From contig BFEA01000051.1 in NCBI GenBank assembly GCA_003427395.1, positions 1,870,625 to 1,890,995 of the forward strand: a DNA stretch of 20,371 nucleotides, in the 5' to 3' direction. The notes under the pieces are model-generated. The model was not told the origin of the DNA and did no database searches. It was given only the letters and a program-made list of their open reading frames with translations. Positions 7,078 to 16,467 of the stretch are shown piece by piece (positions within the stretch are counted from its first letter, which is position 1; each line of letters starts with the position of its first letter). Source of the DNA: Chara braunii (taxonomy: Eukaryota > Streptophyta > Charophyceae > Charales > Characeae). Both the position numbers and the translations under genes were made by a program.

Positions 7078-7246
7078 CAGCTTCCTACTATGGTGCTGAC
7101 CCCAACAACTCAAGTCCTGTGTACTCAAGATACCAAGTTCCGGACCCAACGGTCCAATTCAGCAGTTGGCCCGAATTCGACATTCGACTCAGCTCTGATT
7201 AGAAGCCACTCCTTCCCCGAGTCCTATCCCCTAAAGCTACCCCCAT

Positions 7247-7249
<3 letters not shown>

Positions 7250-7289
<40 letters not shown>

Positions 7290-7292
7290 GGA

Positions 7293-7334
<42 letters not shown>
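7250..7334 (-). repeat. LINE-A double poly(A) tail
   Basis: On plus, T39 (7250-7288), then GGGAAAAA, then T38 (7297-7334). On the element strand this is two poly(A) tracts of almost equal length separated by TTTTTCCC. It lies immediately 3' of the LINE UTR. The repeated tract also follows TTCCC on the UTR side (GGGAA at 7335-7339 on plus), so the tail may have been duplicated together with the last bases of the UTR. Confidence 0.9.
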
Positions 7335-7335
<1 letters not shown>

Positions 7336-7615
7336 GGAACAAGTTACTTCCTACTTTTATCCGGGGTAACTCCCCAGTGTTCCCTGCCTATTGCGGCAGA
7401 GCGGACCACGGTCCTCCTAATCCCTGGATACTCTCTTCCCCCCAGCCCCATTTGCCTCCTACTGCGGAAGTTGCAACCGAGTGCACCTGGTTTAGCCCAC
7501 CCTTTCCATTGTCCCCTTCTACCGCCCCTAACTTGTTAGCCAATCAGAAAAATACAGCTTGCCTACATTATCCCTAGTGCGTCTAGTGACCAGCTTCCCA
7601 TCTTGCCCCCATGTA
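7335..7615 (-). other. LINE-A 3' UTR
   Basis: Sequence between the last in-frame stop of the ORF2 tail (TGA at 7618-7616 on minus) and the poly(A) tail. It has no conserved coding frame on the element strand. It would carry whatever 3' recognition signal the element's RT used, but none is identifiable by eye. Confidence 0.65.
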
Positions 7616-9170
7616 TCACTGAACCCACCTTTGTCCTGCCAATCTTCCCCTGCCCCGGGGGACCTTCCTCTTCCAGTCTGCTGTAATCATTCTCCGGATC
7701 AATGTTTTGAAAGTGGTCTTAATTTCCGAATCTGGCATGATTCTTCTTTCAAACAGCGTGCGGTTCCGCTCAGTCCAAATGACCCAAAATCCTACTGCTT
7801 ATCTGATTGCCTGGGCTACATACCCCCAGCCTTTCCTGCGGGGGAAGTGTTCCGGTAGCCCTCCCAATAAGACCCATTCCCTGTCCCATTTCAAGACTCC
7901 CCCGGTCCACCCTTCCCATTGTTCCGCCCATTATTCCCAAATCCTTCTTGATGCCGGACAGTCCCACCAAATGTGGGAGTGTCCCCTTGCTCATTAACCA
8001 TACTGCCGATGGTGTAGCTAGCAGAGACGCGAGCCACAGAAGACTTGCTGCTCTCGGACTCGGTGCCTCTGCGAGCTGTTCCCAGCAGCATTGAAGTGCC
8101 CAGACGATCTTTCCAATGTCCTCTGGTAGAATACGACCCCACCTTTCTGTGGCTACCATCAGTGGTGTTCTCACTGGAGTTTGGACGTCGTAGGCCAGTT
8201 TTATTGAGAACTCGTCCACTTTTGCATGCTTTCCGCGCGGACCTCTGCTTCTCCACGCCCGTTGGTTCGGGTCACCCTTGAGTTCTTCAATTGGCTTAAC
8301 CCCCTTCCAGATCTTCACTTCCCATTCTCCTCCCTCTCTACATCTCTCTCTTACCCTCACTTTTGTCAACCAACCTCTCAGAACAGTAATGTATCCCTCC
8401 TCTCCCTCTAGCACTGCTAGTTCCCCATCCAGTCCCACCATCCTCCACTTTTGCCGTTTCCGAATCCCTTCCACTCGCTGTTCCACCACCTTGAGGAACG
8501 TGGGGGGTGGTGGGTCTGGGTCTTCCAAATCTGCAGACCACTCATACCAGGTCCCTGTCGGGTTTGGCTGCGACGCGGACAGGATCTGAAGCCACTCTTC
8601 TGGGAGAGATTCCAAGACTTGTAGACTTCTTTGTCTGATATATTTACCCGGTCTGAGTTTTCTCTCCAACTCTTCCTCAGCAAGCCAACCTCCCGTGAGA
8701 ACATCCCAAAGGTCCCTCACCCTTTCTTCCCCTTTTTCTGTCCATGTTCTTCCAAAGCTGTCTGGCTTCCCATTAGCCATCAACAGTTCCCCTCTCAAAT
8801 CTCTGATACAGGGATTTTCAAAGATGATCTGCGCAAGCACCTCCTGTTTTGTGTGCGGTTCGCACAACATATTCGGCATGACCTTCTTCAAGACGAGCAG
8901 AACTGCACCCCAGAACTCCGACTCCAGACGCCTTCTGAGGTACGATCCGATCCACAAACAAGCCCAGACATCTGCCAGACGGGTCAATTGCCATTCCCTG
9001 CTGAGGATCCTTTTTGCCATTGAAATCCAGTGTATGTCCCTTTCATCTATAATGGCACAAACTACCCATCTCCCCAGCATAGCTGTGTTCCTTTTGCCTG
9101 GGTCGACCATACCCAGTCCTCCCTCTTGTCTGGGAGCACAGATAAAGTCCCAGGTAACCTTCGACATCAT
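7616..9170 (-). pseudogene. LINE-A ORF2 C-terminal part (thumb/connector, zf-RVT, tail)
   Basis: The long frame from 9170 begins KVTWDFICAPRQEGGLGM, the standard segment after the LINE RT thumb, and runs open for over 380 residues to about CCWEQLAEAPSPR and LATPSAVWL near 8000. There a one-base shift is needed: the next frame reads GHSHIWWDCPASRRIWE (about 7985-7932), the zinc-knuckle 'H.WWDCP...W' region, then stop TAA at 7933-7931. After a further in-frame stop near 7800 it reads AVGFWVIWTERNRTLFERR and ADWKRKVPRGR, ending at TGA 7618-7616. Two stops and at least one frameshift make this non-functional. The long uninterrupted part suggests fairly recent inactivation. Confidence 0.85.
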
Positions 9171-9741
9171 CGATTCCCCTTCTTCTGCATACTGCTACGA
9201 ACAACTGCTTGTGTCTTCTTCCCTATCGGTCTAACATTCCCCACAAATGAGAGAAGAGCGAACAAAGCCACATTTACTACGAGTGTCGTCCCGAACAACG
9301 AGAGGTGTGGAGCTTTCCCCCGGACCGACATTTTTTGTAAAACCTTCGATTGCAGGATTTCCTCCTGCCTGAGCACACACGACGTAAGTGCGACCTGGAC
9401 GCCTAAGAACCGTTCCAACTCGTCGCTACGAATTCTCTTCATGCCCCAATTGACAGCTGGTGCGTATTGTGTTGGTAGGAGATATATTGATTTCGACCAC
9501 TTTATAGCTGCCTCTGACAACACCTCGAAATTAATTCCTTCAATATGACTCCTTATGTTATTCAGTGGGATCTCCAAGTGCACGACAAATAATAGTGGGG
9601 TCAAGGGACACCCTTGGCGCAGTGAATGAGACAACTGGAATGACATTGAGATATGTTTGTTGACCATCACTGACGCCGAACACTTCGAGTACATGGAGAC
9701 TACCCAACTGCAGAACATTTCCCCAAATCCCATCCACCTGA

Positions 9742-9950
9742 GAGATATCAGCACATATGACCAATTCACCCGGTCGTACGCTTTCTTCATATCTAATAAT
9801 AAAACCGCTATGTCCAGTTCTTCCTTGCTCACGACCTCCAACGTTTCAATCGCAATAACGATGTTATTGTAGATTGAGCGGCCCCTCACGAAAGCTGCTT
9901 GGTCGTCCTCCACCGATTCCGGTAGGTGTCCTAATCTTCGGGCCACCTAA
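9742..9950 (-). repeat. RT-internal tandem duplication, copy 1
   Basis: 209 bp starting GAGATATCAGCACATATGAC on plus, encoding on minus the LINE RT block with LLLDMKKAYDRVNW, where the catalytic Asp is present. It is followed head-to-tail by a second copy. Both copies are preceded by CCACCT, a short microhomology that could have mediated the duplication. Confidence 0.93.
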
Positions 9951-10145
9951 GAGATATCAGCACATATGACCAATTCACCCAGTTGTACGCTTTCCCCATA
10001 TTTAATAATAACACCGCTACATCCAGTTCTTCCTTGCTCACGACCTCCAACGTTTCAATCGCGGTCACAATGTTATTGCCCCTCACGAAAGCAGCTTCGT
10101 CGTCCTCCACCAATTCCGGTAGGTGTCCTCCTAATCTTCGAGCCA
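9951..10145 (-). repeat. RT-internal tandem duplication, copy 2
   Basis: About 195 bp, lacking a 12-bp piece (TAGATTGAGCGG) present in copy 1. On minus it encodes LLLNMGKAYNWVNW, where both Asp residues of motif A (LLLD and AYD) have become Asn. The copies differ at scattered sites, so the duplication is not recent. Confidence 0.92.
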
Positions 10146-10798
10146 GGACCTTGGTCAAAACCTTGTATGAGAAGAGAGATTGGTCTCCAATTTCGAATCT
10201 CGTTTGTGTTGCCCTTTTTGAACAGTATTGAGATGATCCCTCTGCAGGAAGCGGTAGGCAGGCTTCCTCCCATCTGGATTTCGTTGCAGATCTCAAACTC
10301 AACTAGGTCGTCTCTCACGACATCCCAATGTTTCTTGTAGAATTCCAATGGGAGTCCATCCTCCCCAGGGGTCTTTCCACTGGCTATGACCTTGAGCGCT
10401 TCTTCTGCTTCCTCTTTGGTGACCGGTCGGTCCAAATCTAGATGGCCTTGTCTCGAGAGCCTTACCGTTGTATTCTGGCAATGATCCGAGTTTCGAGAGA
10501 GGTCCGTGTCAGGGCCTTCTGTTTGTTTTCGCGAAGTTAGGATGTCCCTGTAGTACAGTGCTGCATATCTGCATACCTCTTGAGGGAGTGTCGCGATCCG
10601 TTCCTCCGGTTTGAAGGGGTGTTTCAACTCTTTCATCGATGGTCCTGCCCTCGTCGGGGCCAGCTTCTGAAAGGACTCCTTCGACATCATGTCATACACC
10701 TCCAGTCTCTTGATTTTGATTTTTTCTGCCCAATGCTTTGAATTCTCTTGCTGCTTCGCATCCCACTCCGCCAATTTTTTGGCTCTCTCTCTGCCTCA

Positions 10799-11812
10799 TG
10801 TTAATTCCGAGATTGGATGTTTCATCTTCTCCTCTACCTGCTGCACTCTCGCCCAGCACCTTTGTTCTTCCTTGTTCATGTTGTTCGCCAAGATGTGGGA
10901 GAAAACATCCAACAGTTTAGACAAAGCTCTGATCCCCGTGTCCCACCAGTCTTCCAACGAGGCGAAGTTCTCCTTTTGTCGTTCCCACTGTTTCCAGTAG
11001 TCCTGCACCCATTTAGAGAGTTGTTCCTCCCATAAGTTCAGCGTATTTAACTTGAAATAACCCTTGCCACTTGTCTGCTCCGGACCCAGATTAAATACCC
11101 CGATGATTGGCTTGTGGTCTGAAACTGGATTGTTGGTCTCTGAGATGCTAACAACCCTCTCTCTAATCTTACCTCCTGTTAACAGGAAATCAAACCTCCT
11201 CCCCTTACCCTGGTGGGAAAACCACGTATGGCCTTCCTCCACTGGGTTTAACTCCCGGTAAACGTCCTGCAGCTCCAGCTCTGCCATCAAGTCAATTAAT
11301 GCCAACACATCTTTCGCGGCTCCAATTGCAGCTTGATTGTGTGAGACGTCTAAAACCACATTCCAGTCACCGCCGATCACCACCTCATCTACATCTGGAA
11401 GGACCACCCTCAGTTCTTCTACGAAGGAGCATCTTTCTGTACGATCTACCGGCGCATATACCGATACCACCACCCAAGCACACCTACCCCAGAGGTCGGC
11501 ATAATAGTCCTCTATCGTAGCATCCAGATTTTTGTGCAACAAAATACCCATGCCTCCTTTCGTTCCCTGTGCCGCAGCCCAAATTTGTGGGCTGTCCCAC
11601 CATCGCCCCAATGGTTCAATCTTCGCATTATTCAACTTCGTCGCCTGCAAACAGGCAATTGACACCTTGTTCTCATGCAACCATGTCTTGACCCTTCCTC
11701 TCTTGCTTCTCCCTCCAAACCCCTGTAGATTCCATGAGGCAATTTTAGCTTTGACCATTCTGGATTGAGATTTCCCGTTGTTCTTGGATTTGGGCTTGGC
11801 TGATCCTCTCAA
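10799..11812 (-). pseudogene. LINE-A ORF2 N-terminal APE-type endonuclease
   Basis: 338-codon frame from ATG 11812. A better start may be the internal Met at about 11758 (MVKAKIASWNLQG), leaving a 14-bp overlap with the end of ORF1. Endonuclease/exonuclease/phosphatase fold motifs are in order: KIASWNLQG, CLQATKL, VVSVYAP, VIGGDWNVVLD, GRRFDFLL and VSDHKPI. The Asn, Asp/Asn and terminal Asp-His are present. The catalytic Glu of 'LQE' is Ala (CLQATK), which would abolish nicking. The frame closes at TGA 10798-10796 inside the linker to the RT. The same frame continues directly beyond it (GRERAKKLAEWD), so this is a nonsense mutation, not the true end. Confidence 0.9.
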
Positions 11813-11990
11813 TTTGCCAAGTGGTAGATAACGCCATCCTCATGAAGTTAGAGTCCAATTTCTTGTCCTTCGGCAGCCGGGACTTGACGTCTGCCAAGGC
11901 CTCCGCCGTGATGTGAGCGGAGTGATAATTAGCCTGGAGAGTTCTTGCTTCTTCGCTTCTGCCAAAATCGAAAGTGGCACCAGCCATAAA
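11813..11990 (-). repeat. ORF1 tandem repeat, copy 1 (178 bp)
   Basis: Begins TTTGCCAAGTGGTAGATAAC on plus and ends just before the next TCTGCCAAGTGG. It encodes the C-terminal ORF1 segment on minus. It lacks the extra tail of about 85 bp found in copies 2 and 3. Confidence 0.92.
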
Positions 11991-12256
11991 TCTGCCAAGT
12001 GGCAGATAACACCATCCTCATGAAGTTAGAGTCCAACTTCTTGTCCTTCGGCAGCCTAGACTTGACCTCTACCAAGGCCTCCGCCGTGATGTGAGCGGAG
12101 TGATCATTAGCCTGGAGAGTTCTTGCTTCTTCGCTTCTGCAAAAATCGAAAGTGGCACCAGCCGTAAACCCAGCCCCTCCCAACTCCGAGAGCTTAGCCT
12201 CTCGCGTCGATCAGTGGCACGTATAGTTTAGTCTTGTTGTCGGCCGGTCCGCTCAA
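11991..12256 (-). repeat. ORF1 tandem repeat, copy 2 (266 bp)
   Basis: Starts TCTGCCAAGTGGCAGATAAC. After the shared 178 bp it adds a segment with CAACTCCGAGAGCTTAGCC and GATCAGTGGCACGTATAG, ending near GTCTTGTTG. That addition is shared with copy 3. Confidence 0.92.
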
Positions 12257-12509
12257 TCTGCCAAGTGGCAGATAACGCTATCCTCATGAAGAGTCCAATT
12301 TCTTGTCCTTCGGCAGCCTGGACTTGACCTCTTCCAAGGCCTCCGCCATGATGTGAGCGGAGTGATCATTAGCCTAGAGAGTTCTTGCTTCTTCGCTTCT
12401 GCAAAAATCGAAAGTAGCACGAGCCGTAAACCCAGCCCCTCCAGCTCCGAGAGCTTAGCCTCGTCATCCTCGCGTCGATCAGTGGCACGTATAGTTTAGT
12501 CTTGTTGCC
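12257..12509 (-). repeat. ORF1 tandem repeat, copy 3 (about 253 bp)
   Basis: Starts TCTGCCAAGTGGCAGATAAC, carries a 4-bp deletion (TTAG) after CATCCTCATGAAG relative to the other copies, and ends at GTCTTGTTG, where unique ORF1 sequence resumes. It is probably closest to the original position, because it joins the upstream ORF1 middle segment. Confidence 0.9.
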
Positions 12510-13198
12510 AGTCGGGCCAAACAGGATTCTTGACATGACCACGTGTGGAATGATTCTAGTTGGGAAGGCGTCCAGGTATAGTGTCCTCAGACAGATCATG
12601 ATTTTCATTGTAGTTGGCATATCCGAGACCATGAGGCCAAAGATAGACCATGGTTCTGCTCCTTTTTGCCACGTAATCACCCATTATGTGTTGCGAAATG
12701 TCGTGCACACGAGTGGAACGACAAATTGTGGCATTTCTATAGTCTGCCCCTTAGTTGATAGAAGTGATAGTCCCTCATGGTCTTCTGTCCCGGGGTTGCG
12801 ATCCCTGCTTCCTGATTAGCAAACTTCTTCGATCCGCTTCTCGACAGACTTGATGTGCCCGAGGGTTCTGATGTGATCTCAACCTGGGATGCCGTACTGA
12901 GACGTCTTTGCTTTCCAAGAGTGTGTATCTTCGACCTTCCTTGAGAACTTGCTGCTGCACCGTCCGCCACTCTGCTTCCTCCTGCTTCTCCTCCATGCCC
13001 ACCTCCAAATGAGGGTTGCGGAAAGATTGTTCCCCGTGCTCCTTCAGATATCGGCTGGTTTACCTGTACGACAGGTGTCCTTAGCCCCAAAACTATTGGC
13101 CACTGTCCCACCGGACCCGGTTGTCCCACCGGAGGGACCAACCCTTGCCCGCCTAACAACCCCGACCAAAGTGTCGGTTGTGTCCCATTTGTTAGATG

Positions 13199-15748
13199 TC
13201 ATTCAATATGACTTGCTCCGAGGGCGCCCCTCTTTCGGGGGGCCTGCCACGTCCATTCCACCGGGTCTAGGGCCAAGTCCTGGATCGGTGTGTCTGGCTG
13301 GAAGGCCACCCTCTGTCCCTTCTCTTGTATAACTCTCACCCGATTAACCGATGTTTTGTTCTTCCATTCAAAGGGTGCCTTACTTTCTTGGAGGGTGTTT
13401 ATTTTTATGATGGTGTAGTATTCAATCATAACCGTTTGGGGGGAAACCATATGAATCAAACCAACCTGCTGTGGGGTCCTTATGATCGTCACCCAGTCAC
13501 CCTCACTCAAAGTGGGACCTCTTCTGAGTATCCAGTACCATTCTAGTGGGATGGCTTCAATGAGGTTTTCCAAGAACTCCTCGACACGGTGGCAGTACCG
13601 TAAGGCTACTCGCATCTGGTCCCCTGTTTTCCAGGCTTGCCTCTCATTGTCCCAAAGATCCCCAACCCTGAGTACACCATGTTTGACCTAGTTTTTCCAA
13701 GGTGGGAATGAACTTATCTTCACTCGGCCCCCCGTGTCTGGTATCCATATGTTGCCAAAGAGGGGCTGGCGATAAACTTCCTCCCAACGGTCGGGTTGGG
13801 TCCTATCTGGAAGCGGGAGTTTGGGCTATGTTTGCAGTAGGGATGGCCAAAAACTATCCAACGACTGACCCCCTCCTTCTTCTGACCCTTCCCTTCCGTC
13901 CGGGAATTTGCGTGGGATCGTCCAAAAGCGGTCTTCTAACCAAGTGAGTGGATGGATCGCATGGGGAGCTCCTGGGGCTAATCGTGCCAGATGTTCCAGG
14001 TCCAAGGCACACCATGGGCTCTGGGGGGCAAAGATGAGTTTCTTAATCCATTTGACTTGCAGCGCTTGTACCTGCGTGGCTGGGTCAAGTATCCCTAAAC
14101 CTCCCCCTGCCTTTGGTTGGACAATGGAGTCCTAGACCACTCTGCTGATTACATTGGTTTGCTCACCGTCCCCCTTCCATTGAAAGGCTGCAGCCTTTTG
14201 CCTTAGAGCCCTCAGAGCTACTTTGCTTAATGGCCATAGTAGGGACTTATACCATAATGATGCAAAGACTACGTTATTGAAAACTAAGGCACGACCGAAG
14301 AGGGATGTGTGTTTGTTTTTCCAATTGTTTAGTTTGTGCTGCGCCGAGGTGCTGATCCATTCGTCATTAATAGCTGGCCTCCCTTCTGCGGTCATGGATA
14401 CCCCCAGGCATCCAGGGTACACGTGGGGCCTCTAGGGGACGTCCTCCTTGGTAGTGAATCCACCAACCTTATGTTTTGGACCCCCAATTGACGGACATGT
14501 CGGAAATCTTGGTGAATTTCTCCATCATGGGTTGAATTTCCTCCATGGTATGGTGTGTGGCCTCTGTGATAATTGTAAGGTCATCCGCAAAGACGGAACA
14601 CATCGGGACTGCTTCCTCGGGGATGCGTGTAACTCGTATTTTGGTGATATACTTGTTTGCCCGAAGGTTGGCGGCCAGTGCTTCCATAATGACAACGAAC
14701 AGGAAGGGGGCAATATGATCCCCTTGTCTAACCGACCGTTCCAGGCGTAGAGCCGGTGCAAGACTTCCATTGACTTGGACGCATGTGGTGGCGTTTTGGT
14801 GTAGGATTTGTAGCCATCATCTGAAATCTGGCCCAAAGTTCATCTTTTCGAGACAATTATCTACAAACAGTCAATCCACATGGTCATAATCCTTTTCAAA
14901 GTCGATGAATATTAGAGCCGCATTCTGACGAGAGTGCCTCGTGAGTTGAAGGATTTCATGTGTCAACATGATATTCTCTTATATGTTCCTGTTTTTCATG
15001 AAGCCGGTTTGATCAGCATGAATAATGTCATCCACTACTGGAATCATTCGGTTTGCCAAGGCCTTGGACAACATTTTATAAACAACTGTGAGTGTCATGG
15101 GTCTATAATTCCTAATGTCCATTTTATCCCCTTTTTTTATATAGGAGAAGGGCCGACCATATCTCGTTCTTGGAGAGCGAGGCTTCTAAGGATTCCCGTT
15201 GTTCGATCGTCAGAGTCTTATTAAGTGGTTCCAAGAATATGGTGCTGAGGATCAAACTTATCTAAGTGTGAAGAGAAAAGATCCTTGTAGAAACCGTAAG
15301 TTACCTTCTTACAGCGGGCTGTGGACACGGCCGGGTCTGAGTCCCTGGCATCGGGTTCGTTGTCAGCGTGTTCTAGCCAAGCCAAAGAAGTGAGAGTTCA
15401 TTACCCCTTCAGTGGAGAATCTGGATAACCTTGCCCTTGTTTGGGCGCCTTGTCATCTGTATTGTGCTTGTTCGAAGAGTTGATCCTTTAATTCTTGTAT
15501 GCGAGATTGTAGGTCAATGATCCTCTGCTCCTGCCCTTGCAAAAATAAGGAATTCTGCTCTTGTTCTGCGCTTACTAAATTCTGCATGATCGTGACTTCT
15601 TGGTGGTGTCTCTGGGCGGCTAGATGTTGGGAGTACTCGTTACACTTTTTGGCCATAAAGAATAGGCCATTGTTAAACCAGGCAGTCTGTGATTCTTGTT
15701 GGGGGCGTTGGTCTTTCCAGAAGTCCCAAACTTGTTGGAGGAAAAAGA
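13199..15748 (-). mobile_element. LINE-B: 5'-truncated, 3'-truncated non-LTR retrotransposon
   Basis: On minus, from 15748: a linker (VWDFWKDQRPQQESQ, a coiled-coil LQSRIQELKDQL, then GAQTRARLSRFSTEG); RT N-terminal (KVTYGFYKDLFSS, KKGDKMDIRNYRPMTL); DQTGFMKNRNI; motif A LIFIDFEKDYDHVD (about 14916-14871); RQGDHIAPFLFVV; an intact motif C VFADDLTIIT (about 14597-14570); INDEWISTSAQHKLNNWKN; PKAGGGLGILDPA; RQPLFGNIWIPDTGG; DLWDNERQAWKTGDQM; and VEWTWQAPRKRGALG ending at a stop 13199. The linker matches LINE-A in layout (VQDYWKQWERQ). It has several stops and frameshifts. The APE domain and ORF1 are missing at the 5' end, and the zinc knuckle, UTR and poly(A) are missing at the 3' end. Confidence 0.87.
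14469..14760 (-). pseudogene. LINE-B RT palm with intact FADD motif
   Basis: This frame reads through RQGDHIAPFLFVVIMEALAA, then TRIPEEAVPMCSVFADD, then LTIITEATHHTMEEI and MSVNWGSKT. This is the catalytic palm block that LINE-A has lost. VNWGSKT followed by YPGCLGVSMTAEGRP (in the next frame) marks the palm-to-thumb transition. The motif C aspartates are preserved, but stops upstream (after MKNRNI and after YDHVD) prevent expression. Confidence 0.85.
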
Positions 15749-16050
15749 TGATTAAATTAATGAGTTGAATATGGTATATAAAAGACAAGAACTTATAAAT
15801 CAATATATAAAACGGCTTCGAACAAATAGGCAAGTCGAACTAACAGGGGTCAGTCGGGAGAGTTTATTGCTTACCTAAGCTCAAGGATGTCTCTCACTAG
15901 GGGGCCAATTTGCCCTTCTTCCCCAGAGAGATTGGCACTAAGGTGGGCGACGGGTAGCTTGGGGTATCAATCATCATCTGAGTATCCGTGGCGGGCGCCC
16001 AAAAATATCGGAGACTTTTTTAACCAACGCATGTCAACTTCTTCTTCTTC
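15749..16050. other. AT-rich spacer upstream of LINE-B, no gene supported
   Basis: 15750-15840 is strongly AT-rich. On minus, ACCTAAGCTC marks a possible splice donor (CTTAGGTAAGC at about 15883-15873), and the T-rich stretch before CCAACAAG (about 15755-15740) resembles an acceptor. The candidate upstream exon carries two stops in the joined frame, so I do not annotate an intron. On minus, GGGCGCCCGCCACGG near 15990-16004 faintly resembles an LTR-element primer-binding region; that is not enough to call. Confidence 0.4.
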
Positions 16051-16192
16051 AAAAAAAAAAAAAAAAAAAGAGGCTGCACTGCTCGCGAACGTGGCTGATT
16101 GTTGTCACAATACCTCTGCGGACCGGTCTATCTGCACTTTGCCCACTTGCATATCATGATTAACCCAAAAAAAAAAAAAAAAAAAAAAAAAA
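16051..16192 (+). repeat. Two poly(A) runs (A19 and A26)
   Basis: A19 at 16051-16069 follows CTTCTTCTTCTTC, and A26 at 16167-16192 follows TTAACCC. They may be the tails of small plus-oriented retroinsertions, but I found no flanking target-site duplication for either. 16193-16467 between them and the next poly(T) is unique sequence with a T12 run at 16291. Confidence 0.75.
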
Positions 16193-16467
16193 GATGATAT
16201 GGAGTGTCTCACGATGTTTTGACTGTTCGCTTGTTTGGAAAGTTGGCTCATACTTTTACACTGCTGGATATTGTTGACATATACACTCAATTTTTTTTTT
16301 TTCTCGCAGTCCAAGAGGAGAAAAGTCAGGTCTAATGAAGTCACTTTATTTGGGACAACAGAGGCCATAATATGCGGTGGTGATTTACACACCACTGCAA
16401 CAATGACATCGGCATCAGTGTGGCATAAGTGGTGATTACCCCAAAACAGATGGACATTACGTTGAGG

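Larger units (their letters stand above)
9171..10795 (-). pseudogene. LINE-A ORF2 reverse transcriptase domain, broken
   Basis: From the upstream side: a linker (AEWDAKQQENSKHWAEKIK); FYKKHWDVVRDDL; the RT block GIISILFKKGN and EIRNWRPISLL (near 10190); a frameshift; VLTKVLARRLGGHLPELVED and AAFVRG; the palm motif (catalytic Asp) present twice through a duplication; then SLRQGCPLTPLLFVVHLEI. The sequence next runs from IEGINFE straight to VLSEAAIKWSKS (about 9515-9545), skipping the xADD motif and roughly 50-60 residues around it. The RT therefore lacks its central active-site aspartates. It resumes with FLGVQVALTS and ends at about 9167. Confidence 0.88.
7250..13195 (-). mobile_element. LINE-A: nearly full-length, degenerate non-LTR retrotransposon
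   Basis: On the minus strand the order is an ORF1-like region (about 13195-11745), an APE-type endonuclease (11812-10799), a reverse transcriptase (about 10795-9170), a C-terminal zinc-knuckle and IW..RN tail (9170-7616), a 3' UTR (7615-7335) and a poly(A) tail (7334-7250). This is the architecture of L1-like plant LINEs, which copy themselves by target-primed reverse transcription. The element is dead: there are stops, at least four frameshifts, duplications in ORF1 and the RT, and loss of catalytic residues. Its 5' end abuts another LINE (LINE-B) in the same orientation without a visible boundary. No target-site duplication can be assigned. Confidence 0.9.
11745..13195 (-). pseudogene. LINE-A ORF1-like region, multiply frameshifted
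   Basis: Three consecutive frames on minus. The N-terminal piece, 13159-12737, is rich in P, G and S (VPPVGQPGPVG and SEPSGTSSLSRSG). A middle piece from 12680 contains LRTLYLDAFPTRIIPHVVMS, FGPTGNKTKLYVPLIDAR and, in another phase, AKLSELEGLG. The C-terminal piece (GATFDFCRSEEARTLQAN, SRLPKDKKLDS, NFMRMVLS) is present three times. It ends with a stop at 11745, overlapping the ORF2 start. A disordered head and position before ORF2 fit an RNA-binding ORF1 protein. I see no CCHC knuckle, so the assignment rests on position. Confidence 0.6.

Noticed and set aside
7075-7202. Short frame (YYGADPNNSSPVYSRYQ) as an organelle or host exon
   Set aside because: No family recognised. It is bounded by poly(A) and poly(T) runs and too short to support.
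15480-15735. Coiled-coil segment (LQSRIQELKDQL) as an independent host gene or an LTR-element gag
   Set aside because: It continues, with frameshifts, into GAQTRARLSRFSTEG and FYKDLFSS, the usual order in a LINE ORF2, and it matches the layout of the LINE-A linker.
15740-15885. Candidate intron on minus (donor GTAAGC, acceptor T-rich then AACAAG) upstream of the coiled-coil segment
   Set aside because: The joined frame has two stops in the upstream part, and the coiled-coil segment is better explained as the endonuclease-RT linker of LINE-B.
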